This document shows, piece after piece, positions 25,563-33,109 of a stretch of 33,582 bases of DNA. The notes under the pieces were generated by a model that saw only the letters and a program-made list of their open reading frames with translations, was not told the origin of the DNA and did no database searches. Within the stretch, counting starts at the first letter, position 1, and each line of letters begins with the position of its first letter. The DNA is from Pseudomonadota bacterium (lineage in GTDB: Bacteria; Pseudomonadota; Alphaproteobacteria; Rhizobiales; Xanthobacteraceae), in assembly GCA_018971625.1 (NCBI GenBank), contig JAGXAJ010000050.1, forward strand, positions 1 through 33,582, given 5' to 3'. The translations under genes and the position numbers were made by a program.

Positions 25563-27770
25563 ATGAGCCATCAACCGAAGCTTCAAACAAATCCAGCCGC
25601 TCAGAACAATGACGACGTCGCGGACTTGTTCGCCCAAGCGAGCGCATTCCACCACGCCGGGGATCTCGCCCAAGCCCAAGTCGGTTACATAGAAGTCCTG
25701 AAAAGGCAACCAAGCCACTTCGACGCTCTCCATATGCTTGGAGTGTCCGAACACCAGCGCGGCAATTCACAATCGGCAGAACGTCTTCTGAGACACAGTC
25801 TGCTGGTTAATCCACAGTCTGCCGCGACCCGGTACGCCCTGGGCGTCATACTTTCCGCGCTGCAACGGAACGATGAGGCTCTGGTCTGCTATGACGATCT
25901 CATAGCGTTGACGCCGGATTTCGTCGACGCGCATATGAAACGGGGCCTGTTGCTGTCGGGAGTTGGGCGCTTCGCTGAAGCGATCGTCAGTTACGACAAC
26001 GTCATCGCGATCGATCCGCGGCATCTGGAGGCTCTGCAGCACAAGGGTGAGGCACTGCATTATCTCGGCAGGTTTGACGACGCGATTGCCTGCTACAATC
26101 AGATCTTGACCTTGCAGCCGACCCACTTTGCGGCCTTGGTCGATCGGGGCTGCGCATTCAAGGATTTGGGGCGAGCCAACGAGGCCATCGCCGAATTCAA
26201 TCTGGCGCTCACCATCGCTCCCGACAATACCATCATCTTGATCAACCGCGGCGAGACACGGCTCGCTCTACGACAAAACTCCGAGGCGCTCGAGGACTTT
26301 GACCGGGTGATCTCCATTAATCCTCGCATTGCCCTCGGCTGGCTCGGCCGCGCCAACGTATTGATGCTGCGCAAGAATGTGAGCGAGGCGCTGGAAGCCT
26401 GCGAGCGCGCTGTTGCACTCGAGCCGAAATCAACGAAGGGGCTCACGCAGATCGGCCAATGTCACGCGTTGCTGGGTAATGCGGAAGCAGCCGTTTCCTT
26501 CTTCGATCGCGCGCTCGCCATCAAACCGGACGACGACATCGCTTTGCAGAGTCGGATATTCTCGTTGGACTTCGGTTCCGGCGATTATGCGCTGCACCAG
26601 GCGGCAAGATCCGAGTGGTGGCGCCGAATCGGATCAAAGATTTCGGCGAAGCATCCGCCACACCACGAAAACAGTCTCGATCCGGCGCGACGGATTGTGG
26701 TGGGATATGTCTCGGGCGACTTCAGAGATCACTCCGCTGCTCGCGCATTCCGGCCCGTGCTGGAGAATCACGACAAATCGCGGTTTGAGGTCATTTGCTA
26801 TTGCAACTCTCTGACACAGGACGACGTGACGGACTCGTTCCGGCATATCGCCGATCGGTGGAGAGACGTTGTGCAATGGCCCGACGATCGGCTGGCGGAT
26901 TGTATCCGGGCCGACAAGGTCGATATTCTGATCGACCTCTCCGGATATACCAGAGGCAATCGGCTGCGCGTCTTTGCCCGCAAGCCGGCTCCGATACAGG
27001 TGACCGCATGGGGGCATGGGAGCGGAACCGGTATGCCGACGATGGATTACCTGTTCACCGATCCAGTCAGCGTCCCCCGGGAAGTATGCGATTTGTTCGC
27101 GGAACAAATCTATCACCTCCCGTGCTCGATTATCATCGAGCCACCGCCAGCGGAGTTGCGCGTCACTGAGCCACCCGTGACATCGAACGGATATGTGACG
27201 TACGGGGTCTTTACGAGGGCGAGCCGATTTTCCAACTCCGCCATCGAACTCTGGGCCCGAATTCTGCGGTCCGATGTCACTTCCCGATTGATCATCAAGG
27301 ATCGTGCGCTCAATGACGGTTCCGTACAAACCAGACTGCTGGAAAGTCTTGCGGCGCATGGCGTAACGCCGGATCGGGTGAGTCTGATGGGATCAACTTG
27401 CCGCGAGGAGCATCTCGCGGCCTATCGGTGCGTCGACATTGGCCTCGATCCGTTTCCTCATGGCGGTGGCGTCTCGACCTGGGAATCCCTGTACATGGGA
27501 GTGCCGGTCGTGACGAAAATGGGTAACAGCCTGTCGACCCGGATTGGCGGCGCGATCCTGTCGGCGATCGACATGCGGGACTGGATTGCAAGCAGTGAAG
27601 ATCAATACGTCGACATTGCCCTGCGATCGACCCCCGACCGGCTGAGGACGATCCGTAACCAGCTTCCCGATCTTATCGCCGCGCGCTGCAGCCCGGCTTC
27701 CTACACGAAGGCTGTCGAACGCGCCTATCGAACGATGTGGGAGAAATACTGCGGCGAACGACCGGGTTAA
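25563..27770 (+). CDS. TPR-containing GT41 (O-GlcNAc transferase-like) glycosyltransferase
   Basis: A 735-residue protein. Residues 20-330 form nine consecutive 34-residue tetratricopeptide repeats, from VADLFAQASAFHHAGDLAQA to DRALAIKPDD. The C-terminal half is the OGT/SPINDLY-type catalytic region: GYVSGDFRDHSAARAF, VTAWGHGSGTGMPTMDYLFTDP, LIIKDRALND (candidate UDP-binding Lys) and LDPFPHGGGVSTWESLYMGVPVVT. In eukaryotes such enzymes modify Ser/Thr of proteins with GlcNAc. Bacterial members may glycosylate proteins, but the acceptors are mostly unknown. The start is ATG 25563, with a weak ribosome site. It is a single gene with no sugar-nucleotide operon around it; a hairpin terminator follows the stop. 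Confidence 0.92.
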   Translation: MSHQPKLQTNPAAQNNDDVADLFAQASAFHHAGDLAQAQVGYIEVLKRQPSHFDALHMLGVSEHQRGNSQSAERLLRHSLLVNPQSAATRYALGVILSALQRNDEALVCYDDLIALTPDFVDAHMKRGLLLSGVGRFAEAIVSYDNVIAIDPRHLEALQHKGEALHYLGRFDDAIACYNQILTLQPTHFAALVDRGCAFKDLGRANEAIAEFNLALTIAPDNTIILINRGETRLALRQNSEALEDFDRVISINPRIALGWLGRANVLMLRKNVSEALEACERAVALEPKSTKGLTQIGQCHALLGNAEAAVSFFDRALAIKPDDDIALQSRIFSLDFGSGDYALHQAARSEWWRRIGSKISAKHPPHHENSLDPARRIVVGYVSGDFRDHSAARAFRPVLENHDKSRFEVICYCNSLTQDDVTDSFRHIADRWRDVVQWPDDRLADCIRADKVDILIDLSGYTRGNRLRVFARKPAPIQVTAWGHGSGTGMPTMDYLFTDPVSVPREVCDLFAEQIYHLPCSIIIEPPPAELRVTEPPVTSNGYVTYGVFTRASRFSNSAIELWARILRSDVTSRLIIKDRALNDGSVQTRLLESLAAHGVTPDRVSLMGSTCREEHLAAYRCVDIGLDPFPHGGGVSTWESLYMGVPVVTKMGNSLSTRIGGAILSAIDMRDWIASSEDQYVDIALRSTPDRLRTIRNQLPDLIAARCSPASYTKAVERAYRTMWEKYCGERPG

Positions 27771-27780
27771 GAAAGAAAGT

Positions 27781-27808
27781 GCGCATCGGCAATAAAAAGC
27801 CGTTGCGC
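27781..27808 (+). terminator. Hairpin after the GT41 gene
   Basis: gcgcatcggc-aataaaaa-gccgttgcgc pairs at nine of ten positions around an A-rich 8-base loop. It starts 11 bases after the stop codon. No T tract follows, so it may stabilise the 3' end rather than act as a classic intrinsic terminator. Confidence 0.5.
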
Positions 27809-27864
27809 GGCGAGGCAAATCAAGGGCCGGCGCGATCGACCTAAATGCCGGGTCGCCTCGACCT

Positions 27865-28137
27865 TCAGAACAGGAATTTGATCCCGAACGTCTTGCCGTC
27901 ACGCCAAACGACTTCGCATGGCTGGCGTTTCGGATGGGCCGGCACCAGCGCCAACAGGAATCGATCGCTGATATCGATCGCAGCGTCGGTCACGATCTTC
28001 GCGCCCCCTGGCGAGACATCCAATACGAAACATTCAATTTCCGTCATCTGGTCGTTAACCGCGATCCAGGCCGGCCGTTTATCCAGTTGGCGCCGCGGTT
28101 CGCGCTGTATCTTTGGCCTTCGGCCTTCGAAATTCAT
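27865..28137 (-). CDS. PilZ domain protein
   Basis: A 90-residue single-domain PilZ protein, a probable receptor for the second messenger cyclic di-GMP. The N-terminal RxxxR motif (R12-E-P-R-R16) and the DxSxxG motif (DVSPGG, residues 40-45) are both present, so binding residues appear intact. The β-barrel continues through FLLALVPAHPKRQPCEVVWRDGKTFGIKFLF. ATG 28137 is the likely start; ATG 28146 and longer in-frame starts add residues not seen in the family. It converges on the GT41 gene. Upstream is the degraded glycosyltransferase remnant, not a motility or cellulose gene, so its target is unknown. Confidence 0.85.
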   Translation of the reverse strand: MNFEGRRPKIQREPRRQLDKRPAWIAVNDQMTEIECFVLDVSPGGAKIVTDAAIDISDRFLLALVPAHPKRQPCEVVWRDGKTFGIKFLF

Positions 28138-28244
28138 AATGGTCATCCACCGTTGGACCCAATTAATCCTGTGATCTTCCAAAGAGGCGTCACATTGAGG
28201 GGAATTTCGTAAAGTTCCCCTTAGGACATCGGCTCCAAATCTAT

Positions 28245-28735
28245 CGGTCTGGCCGCGCGATATTCGAAATCGGTCGGCTGAACCGGAAGACATAATTCCG
28301 CGGTCGTTCGGCAAGAAACTGCCGACCATGCGCGACTGGGCCAAGGCATTTCGACTTCGCCGGATATATTCTCGGGAGCACCCGCAGGCATTCGGCGAGC
28401 GGGCAGACCTGCGGCAGGCGCTCGGCTACCGGCTGGATGAGTGCATCTGTATTGTCACGGTCGGAGGATCCGGCGTCGGCACGCATCTCATTCGGCGTTC
28501 CTGCATGCGCACGGAAGCGGCCATCGGCCAGCCACTCCCGTTGTTCGGGGCACGCGACCCGGTCCGCGCGACGTTCCACACCTCTCTTCGGTTCGTCCGC
28601 CCGCGTGAATGGCTTGCATCGGCTCGACGCCAGGATGCCAGCCTGGCTCGGGTGGAACTCACAAGGACAGGTTTGCGCGCAGTCCGTGGATTTCCTTTCG
28701 AGCAGGTTTTCGGATATTCGAAGGGTCGATAAAGT
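28245..28735 (+). pseudogene. Decayed MurG-like (GT28-type) glycosyltransferase remnant
   Basis: Fragments of one protein family appear in order but in alternating frames. RAIFEIG (frame of 28254) is followed by EPEDIIPRSFGKKLPTMRDW (frame of 28280). FDFAGYILG is in the first frame at 28350-28376, and EHPQAFGERADLRQALGYR then VTVGGSGVGTHLIRR are back in the second frame to about 28496. The family I recall has a contiguous 'IG-PEDI-SFG-LP-RDW-FDFAGYI-G-P-A-LGYR-CIVTVGGSGVGT-LLRR' segment. Beyond 28496, weaker pieces fit the family order: VRGTRPGPRDVP near 28543, GLHRL near 28635 and FPFEQ near 28700. The N-terminal half is missing. The 612 bases between the PilZ and lytic transglycosylase genes hold nothing else that I can support. 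Confidence 0.72.
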
Positions 28736-28758
28736 CTCGCGCCGACCGGTGACCCCCG

Positions 28759-30117
28759 ATGCCAATCCCATTGCCTGGAATTCGAGTGGCGATCGCCGCT
28801 GCTGCCGCCTTGCTCGCGCTTTCGCAGCGCTCGTCGGCGCAACAACCCTTTCCAGCGCCGTACAGGCCTGTTGCGCCTCGACATGCGGCCGCAACGCCCA
28901 AAGCAACGGCTGCGCCAGCGTTACGCGGCGGCGCGGCGTGCCATAGCGGTATGAATTTCGACCGCTTCCTGGCCGAGCTGAAGCAGAAGGCAGCAGCCGC
29001 CGGCGTATCGCAGCGCGCGATCGCGGAGGCCTCGCCCGGCATGGTCTATGATCAAGGCATCGTCAACCGCGACCGCGGTCAGCGCGTATTCGGGCAGGTG
29101 TTCACGGAATTCGCCGGCCGCATGGCGGCCGTCTACCGGATGCAGCAGGGCCAGCGGCGGATCAGGACCTATCAGGCGGCGTTCACGCGTGCCGAGAAGG
29201 AATATGGCGTGCCGCCGGCGGTGATCGCCGCGTTTTGGGGGCTGGAAAGCGATTTCGGCGCCAACATGGGCAATCTGCCGACGCTGCGCTCGCTGGTATC
29301 GCTGGCCTATGATTGCCGACGCTCGGAGATGTTCGAGAACGAGACCATCGCGGCGCTGAAGATCATCGACCGCGGCGATCTTTCGCCGGATGAAATGGTC
29401 GGCTCGTGGGCCGGCGAACTGGGGCAGACGCAATTCCTGCCGACGCGTTACTTCAATTATGCGGTCGACTATGACGGCGACGGCAGGCGCAATCTGCTGA
29501 GCAGCCCCGCCGACGTGATCGGCTCGACCGCGAACTACATCGCCAACGGGTTGAAATGGCGGCGCGGCGAGCCATGGCTGCAGGAAGTCCACGTGCCGCA
29601 AAATTCAGGTTTTCCCTGGGACCGGGCCGACCTGACCATCCAGTTGCCGCGTTCGAAATGGGCGGCCTTCGGCGTGACCTATCCTGACGGCAAGGCGCTG
29701 CCGAACGACGACATGCCGGCGTCGCTGCTGCTGCCGATGGGCCGCACCGGGCCGGCGTTTCTCGCCTACGCCAATTTCGCGGCCTACACCGAATGGAACA
29801 ACTCCCTGATCTATTCGACCACTGCAGCCTATCTTGCCACCCGCATTGCAGGCGCACCTCCGATGCGCCGGCCCACGGCGTCGGTGGCGCAACTGCCGTT
29901 CAACGAATTGCGTGAACTGCAGAAACTTCTGGTGCGCGCCGGCTTCAATGTCGGCAAGGTCGACGGCGTGATGGGCGAGCAAAGCCGCAGCGCGGTCAAG
30001 GCGATGCAGATCAAGTTCGGCCTGCCGGCGGATTCCTGGCCGACCGCGGAGTTGCTTGCGAAGATGCGCGGGTCGACGGCCGCGAGTGGAGCAGCGGCAG
30101 CGGCGGCGTTGCGGTAG
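28759..30117 (+). CDS. MltB-type lytic murein transglycosylase
   Basis: A 452-residue periplasmic enzyme that cleaves peptidoglycan glycan strands to give 1,6-anhydromuramic ends. An N-terminal signal segment (residues 7-28, ending RSSAQ) lacks an obvious lipobox. The SLT_2 catalytic domain follows, with the catalytic Glu in FWGLESDFGA (E163), and GSWAGELGQTQFLPTRYFNYAVDYDGDG. The C-terminal peptidoglycan-binding domain (about 385-445; ELRELQKLLVRAGFNVGKVDGVMGEQSRSAVKAMQ) completes it. The start is ATG 28759, 24 bases after the decayed glycosyltransferase. The family and domain order are secure; the physiological role (cell-wall turnover or assembly-site opening) is inferred. Confidence 0.94.
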   Translation: MPIPLPGIRVAIAAAAALLALSQRSSAQQPFPAPYRPVAPRHAAATPKATAAPALRGGAACHSGMNFDRFLAELKQKAAAAGVSQRAIAEASPGMVYDQGIVNRDRGQRVFGQVFTEFAGRMAAVYRMQQGQRRIRTYQAAFTRAEKEYGVPPAVIAAFWGLESDFGANMGNLPTLRSLVSLAYDCRRSEMFENETIAALKIIDRGDLSPDEMVGSWAGELGQTQFLPTRYFNYAVDYDGDGRRNLLSSPADVIGSTANYIANGLKWRRGEPWLQEVHVPQNSGFPWDRADLTIQLPRSKWAAFGVTYPDGKALPNDDMPASLLLPMGRTGPAFLAYANFAAYTEWNNSLIYSTTAAYLATRIAGAPPMRRPTASVAQLPFNELRELQKLLVRAGFNVGKVDGVMGEQSRSAVKAMQIKFGLPADSWPTAELLAKMRGSTAASGAAAAAALR

Positions 30118-30207
30118 CTGCGCTGGAAGTCGCAGCGGTGAATCTTTTCTCTTCCCCCTGCGGAGACGGTCAGGGGAAGCCTCCACCCCTGTGTGCTTGT
30201 GGTTATG

Positions 30208-30243
30208 CCCACCCCCTACCCCTCCCCGCAAGAAGGGTGAAGA
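30208..30243. repeat. C-rich repeat remnant
   Basis: caccccctacccctccccgc followed by aagaagggtgaagagg resembles the pyrimidine-rich arm of a dispersed rhizobial intergenic repeat, with its second arm eroded. It lies in the 261-base gap before the DUF1993 gene; no second copy is in the window. Confidence 0.3.
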
Positions 30244-30378
30244 GGCGCTTCGTTTTTCAACTTCATTCGTCAAGCTGAATCCTGCACTTCTGCGCCGTTG
30301 TATTTCCCGGCGCGCGCCCCATTTCACCCATCACAGTTCTTGCGAAGCTTTATTCCCACCCAACGAAAAGAGCATCAG

Positions 30379-30882
30379 ATGTCATTCTACGACGCCACCG
30401 TTCCCGCGCTCCTGCAGATCCTCGGCAGCCTTACCGGCATTCTCAACAAGGCCGAGGCGCATTGTAGCGCGAAGAAGATCGCGCCCGAGGTGATGCTCGG
30501 CGCGCGGCTCTATCCGGACATGTTTCCATTCAGCAAACAGATCCAGCTGGTCAGCGATTTCGCGGCCAAGGGATGCGCGCGGCTGACCCACAGCGAGCTA
30601 CCGTCAATGCCGGACACCGAAAAGAGCTTCGAGGAATTGCGGCAGCGGCTCGCAAAAACAATCGACTATGTGAAGGCGTTCAAGCCGGCGCAGTTCGAGG
30701 GCGCCGACACCAAGGACGTCACCTTTCCCGCCGGCCCCGACCGCACCATGACCTTGAAAGGACAGTCGTACCTCAACAATGTCGCCTTCCCCAATTTCTA
30801 TTTCCACGCCGCCACCGCTTACGACATCCTGCGCCATAACGGTGTCGAAATCGGCAAGCGCGATTTCCTCGGCGTGAATTGA
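30379..30882 (+). CDS. DUF1993 domain-containing protein
   Basis: A 167-residue cytoplasmic protein matching the DUF1993 family: SFYDATVPALLQILGSLTGILNKAEAHCSAKKI at the N-terminus, LYPDMFPFSKQIQLVSDFAAKGCARL, and the C-terminal NFYFHAATAYDILRHNGVEIGKRDFLG. The family is a DinB-like helical bundle in related proteins, but no function is established. ATG 30379 follows a GAAAAGAG site. Upstream in-frame residues from 30298 are not conserved-looking, so the shorter start was used. It converges on glpD; the intervening 351 bases hold the hairpin repeat copy and a second stem-loop. Confidence 0.92.
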   Translation: MSFYDATVPALLQILGSLTGILNKAEAHCSAKKIAPEVMLGARLYPDMFPFSKQIQLVSDFAAKGCARLTHSELPSMPDTEKSFEELRQRLAKTIDYVKAFKPAQFEGADTKDVTFPAGPDRTMTLKGQSYLNNVAFPNFYFHAATAYDILRHNGVEIGKRDFLGVN

Positions 30883-30900
30883 AATACCCTGGTCATTTCC

Positions 30901-31025
30901 CTAGAGTCCCGTTCCGATGGAATCGGAACGGGACTCTAGATTCTTGTTTTGACGCGTTTTCTTTACGCGAACCGGTATCCACCCACGGATCAAGTCTGAG
31001 GGCATGCTTCGCTCGAAAGCGCTCT
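30901..31025 (+). repeat. Hairpin-rich intergenic repeat, copy 2
   Basis: It begins with a perfect 18-bp stem, ctagagtcccgttccgat, then gga, then the exact complement (30901-30939). It continues like copy 1 at 21260: the cgcgt-tttcttt-acgcg hairpin, gaaccggtatccac, and a segment ending cttcgctcgaaagcgctct. The third hairpin of copy 1 is broken here. It sits 18 bases after the DUF1993 stop and likely ends that transcript. Confidence 0.93.
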
Positions 31026-31041
31026 GGCAGAAAACGAATCA

Positions 31042-31081
31042 ATCCGGCGTTCCACGCCATGCGTTATGCATGGCGCCGGAT
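31042..31081 (+). terminator. Bulged stem-loop between DUF1993 and glpD
   Basis: atccggc and gccggat enclose gccatgc-gttat-gcatggc, giving two perfect 7-bp stems joined with a 7-base bulge on the left arm, followed by tttcttcg. This can fold on either strand between convergent genes. The remaining bases to 31233 show only a weak short reading frame (ending 31181) with no recognised homology. Confidence 0.55.
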
Positions 31082-31233
31082 TTCTTCGTTGCGCAAGCGC
31101 TTCAAGCAGGCCTGCATCGCAAATAACGGCTACGACTTCGAGCCCGCCACCAAAGTGCTTGCGGCGAACGCAGCGTGGTAACGCTACTTCAACCCTCGTC
31201 GTTGCAAGGAGCAGCGATGTGACATTTTGCAGG

Positions 31234-32778
31234 CTAACGGGCAGGTTTGCCCTCCTGCTTCCAGTAAAGACTTTCACGGCCAGGCCGCTGCGCGGCGATC
31301 CAGTCGTCAATGGCAGCGATTTCGGCCGCTGACAATCGCAATCCCAGCTTGGACCGCCGCCACACCACATCCTCAGCGGTACGGGCCCACTCAAACGCCA
31401 TCAGATAGTTGACCTCGCTTTCGGTCAGGGTGACGCCGAAGTCGCGGCCGAGATCGGCCATCGATTTCGCACCGCCAAGCATCTTGCCGGCGCGGGTGCC
31501 GTAGGCATGCGCAAGGCGGCCGGCATGGGCCGGCGTCAGGAACGGATACCCGCGGATCAGTTCGGCAGTCAGCGCCGCGATCGCCGAGACATCCAGGTCG
31601 CCGCCCGGCAGCGGCGATTTTGCGGTCCAGCCCTCATGGGCCTTGGTGTCCCCAAGATAGGGCGCGAGCCTTTCCAGCGCCTCCTCCGCGAGCCGCCGGT
31701 GCGTCGTGATCTTGCCGCCATAGATCGACAACAGCGGCGTGCCGTCGGGGGTATCGAGTTCGAAGACATATTCGCGGGTCGCGGCTTTGGCTTCGCTGGC
31801 CCCGTCGTCATACAGCGGGCGGACGCCGGCATAGGTCCACACCACGTCTGAGGGCTTGACCGGCTTTGCCAGATATTCGCTGACGGATGCGCAGAGATAT
31901 TCGATTTCGTCGGACGCGGCGGCAACCTTGGCGGGATCGCCGTGATAGTCACGGTCGGTGGTGCCGATCAGGGTGAAGTCGTCCTGGTACGGAATCACGA
32001 AGACGATGCGACCGTCGCCGTTCTGGAACATGTAGGCGCGGTCATGGTCGTAGAGTTTGCGGACCACGATATGCGAACCCTGCACCAGCCGCACCTTGGC
32101 CTTGGCGTTGACGCCCGCCCCCAACGCCAGCACGTCCTCGACCCAGGGGCCGCCCGCATTGACCAGCACGCGCGCAGCGATGGTGGAGCACTCGCGGCTG
32201 TTTTCGACCGTGACGTGCCAGATCCCGTCGGCCTGCCGGATCTCGACCGCGCGCGTGCGGGTGCGGATGTCGGCGCCGCGGTCGGCGGCGTCACGCGCGG
32301 TCAGCACCACGAGCCGCGCGTCATCGACAAAACAGTCGGAATATTCGAAGCCACGGCTGTAGCGGTTGGGAATCAGCGGTTTGCCGACTTCATCGCGGGT
32401 CAGATCGACCGAGCGGGTCGGCGGCAGCAGATGACGGCCACCGATATGGTCGTAGAGGAACAGGCCAAGCCGCAGCAGCCACGCCGGGCGCAGGCCCGCG
32501 TGATGCGGCAGCACGAATCGCAAGGGGCGGATGATGTGAGGCGCGATCCGCCAGAGGATTTCGCGCTCGATCAGCGCCTCGCGCACCAAATGAAACTCGT
32601 AATATTCGAGGTAGCGCAGGCCGCCATGCACGAGCTTGGTCGAAAAAGACGACGTGCCGCTAGCCAAGTCATTCATTTCGCATAAGAAAACAGAGTGACC
32701 GCGGCCGGCCGCGTCGCGCGCGATACCGCAGCCGTTGACACCGCCACCGATGATAGCGAGGTCGAAAATGCGATCCAA
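31234..32778 (-). CDS. glpD: Aerobic glycerol-3-phosphate dehydrogenase
   Basis: This is an FAD-dependent inner-membrane-associated enzyme that oxidises glycerol-3-phosphate to dihydroxyacetone phosphate and feeds electrons to the quinone pool. The 514-residue product has the dinucleotide-binding motif LAIIGGGVNGCGIARDAAGRG (8-28) and the family signature SSFSTKLVHGGLRYLE. It also has FVIPYQDDFTLIGTTDRDYHGDP, and the C-terminal region ends with the DUF-type cap (VVWRRSKLGLRLSAAE). No glycerol kinase or GlpR gene is adjacent in the window, so it stands alone. The upstream region has a pair of TTCGTTT repeats that may be a GlpR-type operator. Identification is secure. Confidence 0.95.
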   Translation of the reverse strand: MDRIFDLAIIGGGVNGCGIARDAAGRGHSVFLCEMNDLASGTSSFSTKLVHGGLRYLEYYEFHLVREALIEREILWRIAPHIIRPLRFVLPHHAGLRPAWLLRLGLFLYDHIGGRHLLPPTRSVDLTRDEVGKPLIPNRYSRGFEYSDCFVDDARLVVLTARDAADRGADIRTRTRAVEIRQADGIWHVTVENSRECSTIAARVLVNAGGPWVEDVLALGAGVNAKAKVRLVQGSHIVVRKLYDHDRAYMFQNGDGRIVFVIPYQDDFTLIGTTDRDYHGDPAKVAAASDEIEYLCASVSEYLAKPVKPSDVVWTYAGVRPLYDDGASEAKAATREYVFELDTPDGTPLLSIYGGKITTHRRLAEEALERLAPYLGDTKAHEGWTAKSPLPGGDLDVSAIAALTAELIRGYPFLTPAHAGRLAHAYGTRAGKMLGGAKSMADLGRDFGVTLTESEVNYLMAFEWARTAEDVVWRRSKLGLRLSAAEIAAIDDWIAAQRPGRESLYWKQEGKPAR

Positions 32779-33109
32779 CGGTATCCCCTCGGCGCTCGCC
32801 AGTTCGTTTTGGCGATTTTATTTTCGTTTCGGACTAAATCAAATATGAAAGCAAAATGGAACTATCGAACTGCCTCGAACCCGGTTACGGGTCGGCGCGA
32901 GGTCGGCTCGCGAATTCGCGCATCGCCGAATCACCTGTGCGCAGCTCGATTTTTTCTTATGCAATCGAGTGACGACCAGAAACAGTTTAAGGCGTGGCTT
33001 GGAGTAACTTGGAATGGAAAAAATCGAATTCCGGCGTTGACACCGTCGTTCAGAAATCGGCGTAATCGTTCCGCTTTTCCTTATTCCGTAAACCGCTTTC
33101 AGGTGACCC
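32779..33109. promoter_or_regulatory. Divergent promoter region of glpD and the right-end gene
   Basis: A 331-base gap. TTCGTTT occurs at 32803-32809 and 32823-32829, exactly 20 bases apart (two helical turns), just upstream of glpD, in an AT-rich stretch. This suits a dimeric DeoR-family repressor such as GlpR. Beyond it the sequence to 33109 shows no gene that I can support; any promoter of the right-end gene must lie here. Confidence 0.4.

Noticed and set aside
28241..28906. 221-codon minus-strand open frame opposite the pseudogene
   Set aside because: Composition is biased and no motif is seen; the plus strand carries recognisable but frameshifted glycosyltransferase pieces that explain the region better.
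30879..31181. 100-codon plus-strand frame ending near 31181
   Set aside because: It starts at the DUF1993 stop and runs through the intergenic repeat and stem-loop; the C-terminal 40 residues look protein-like but match nothing I recognise.
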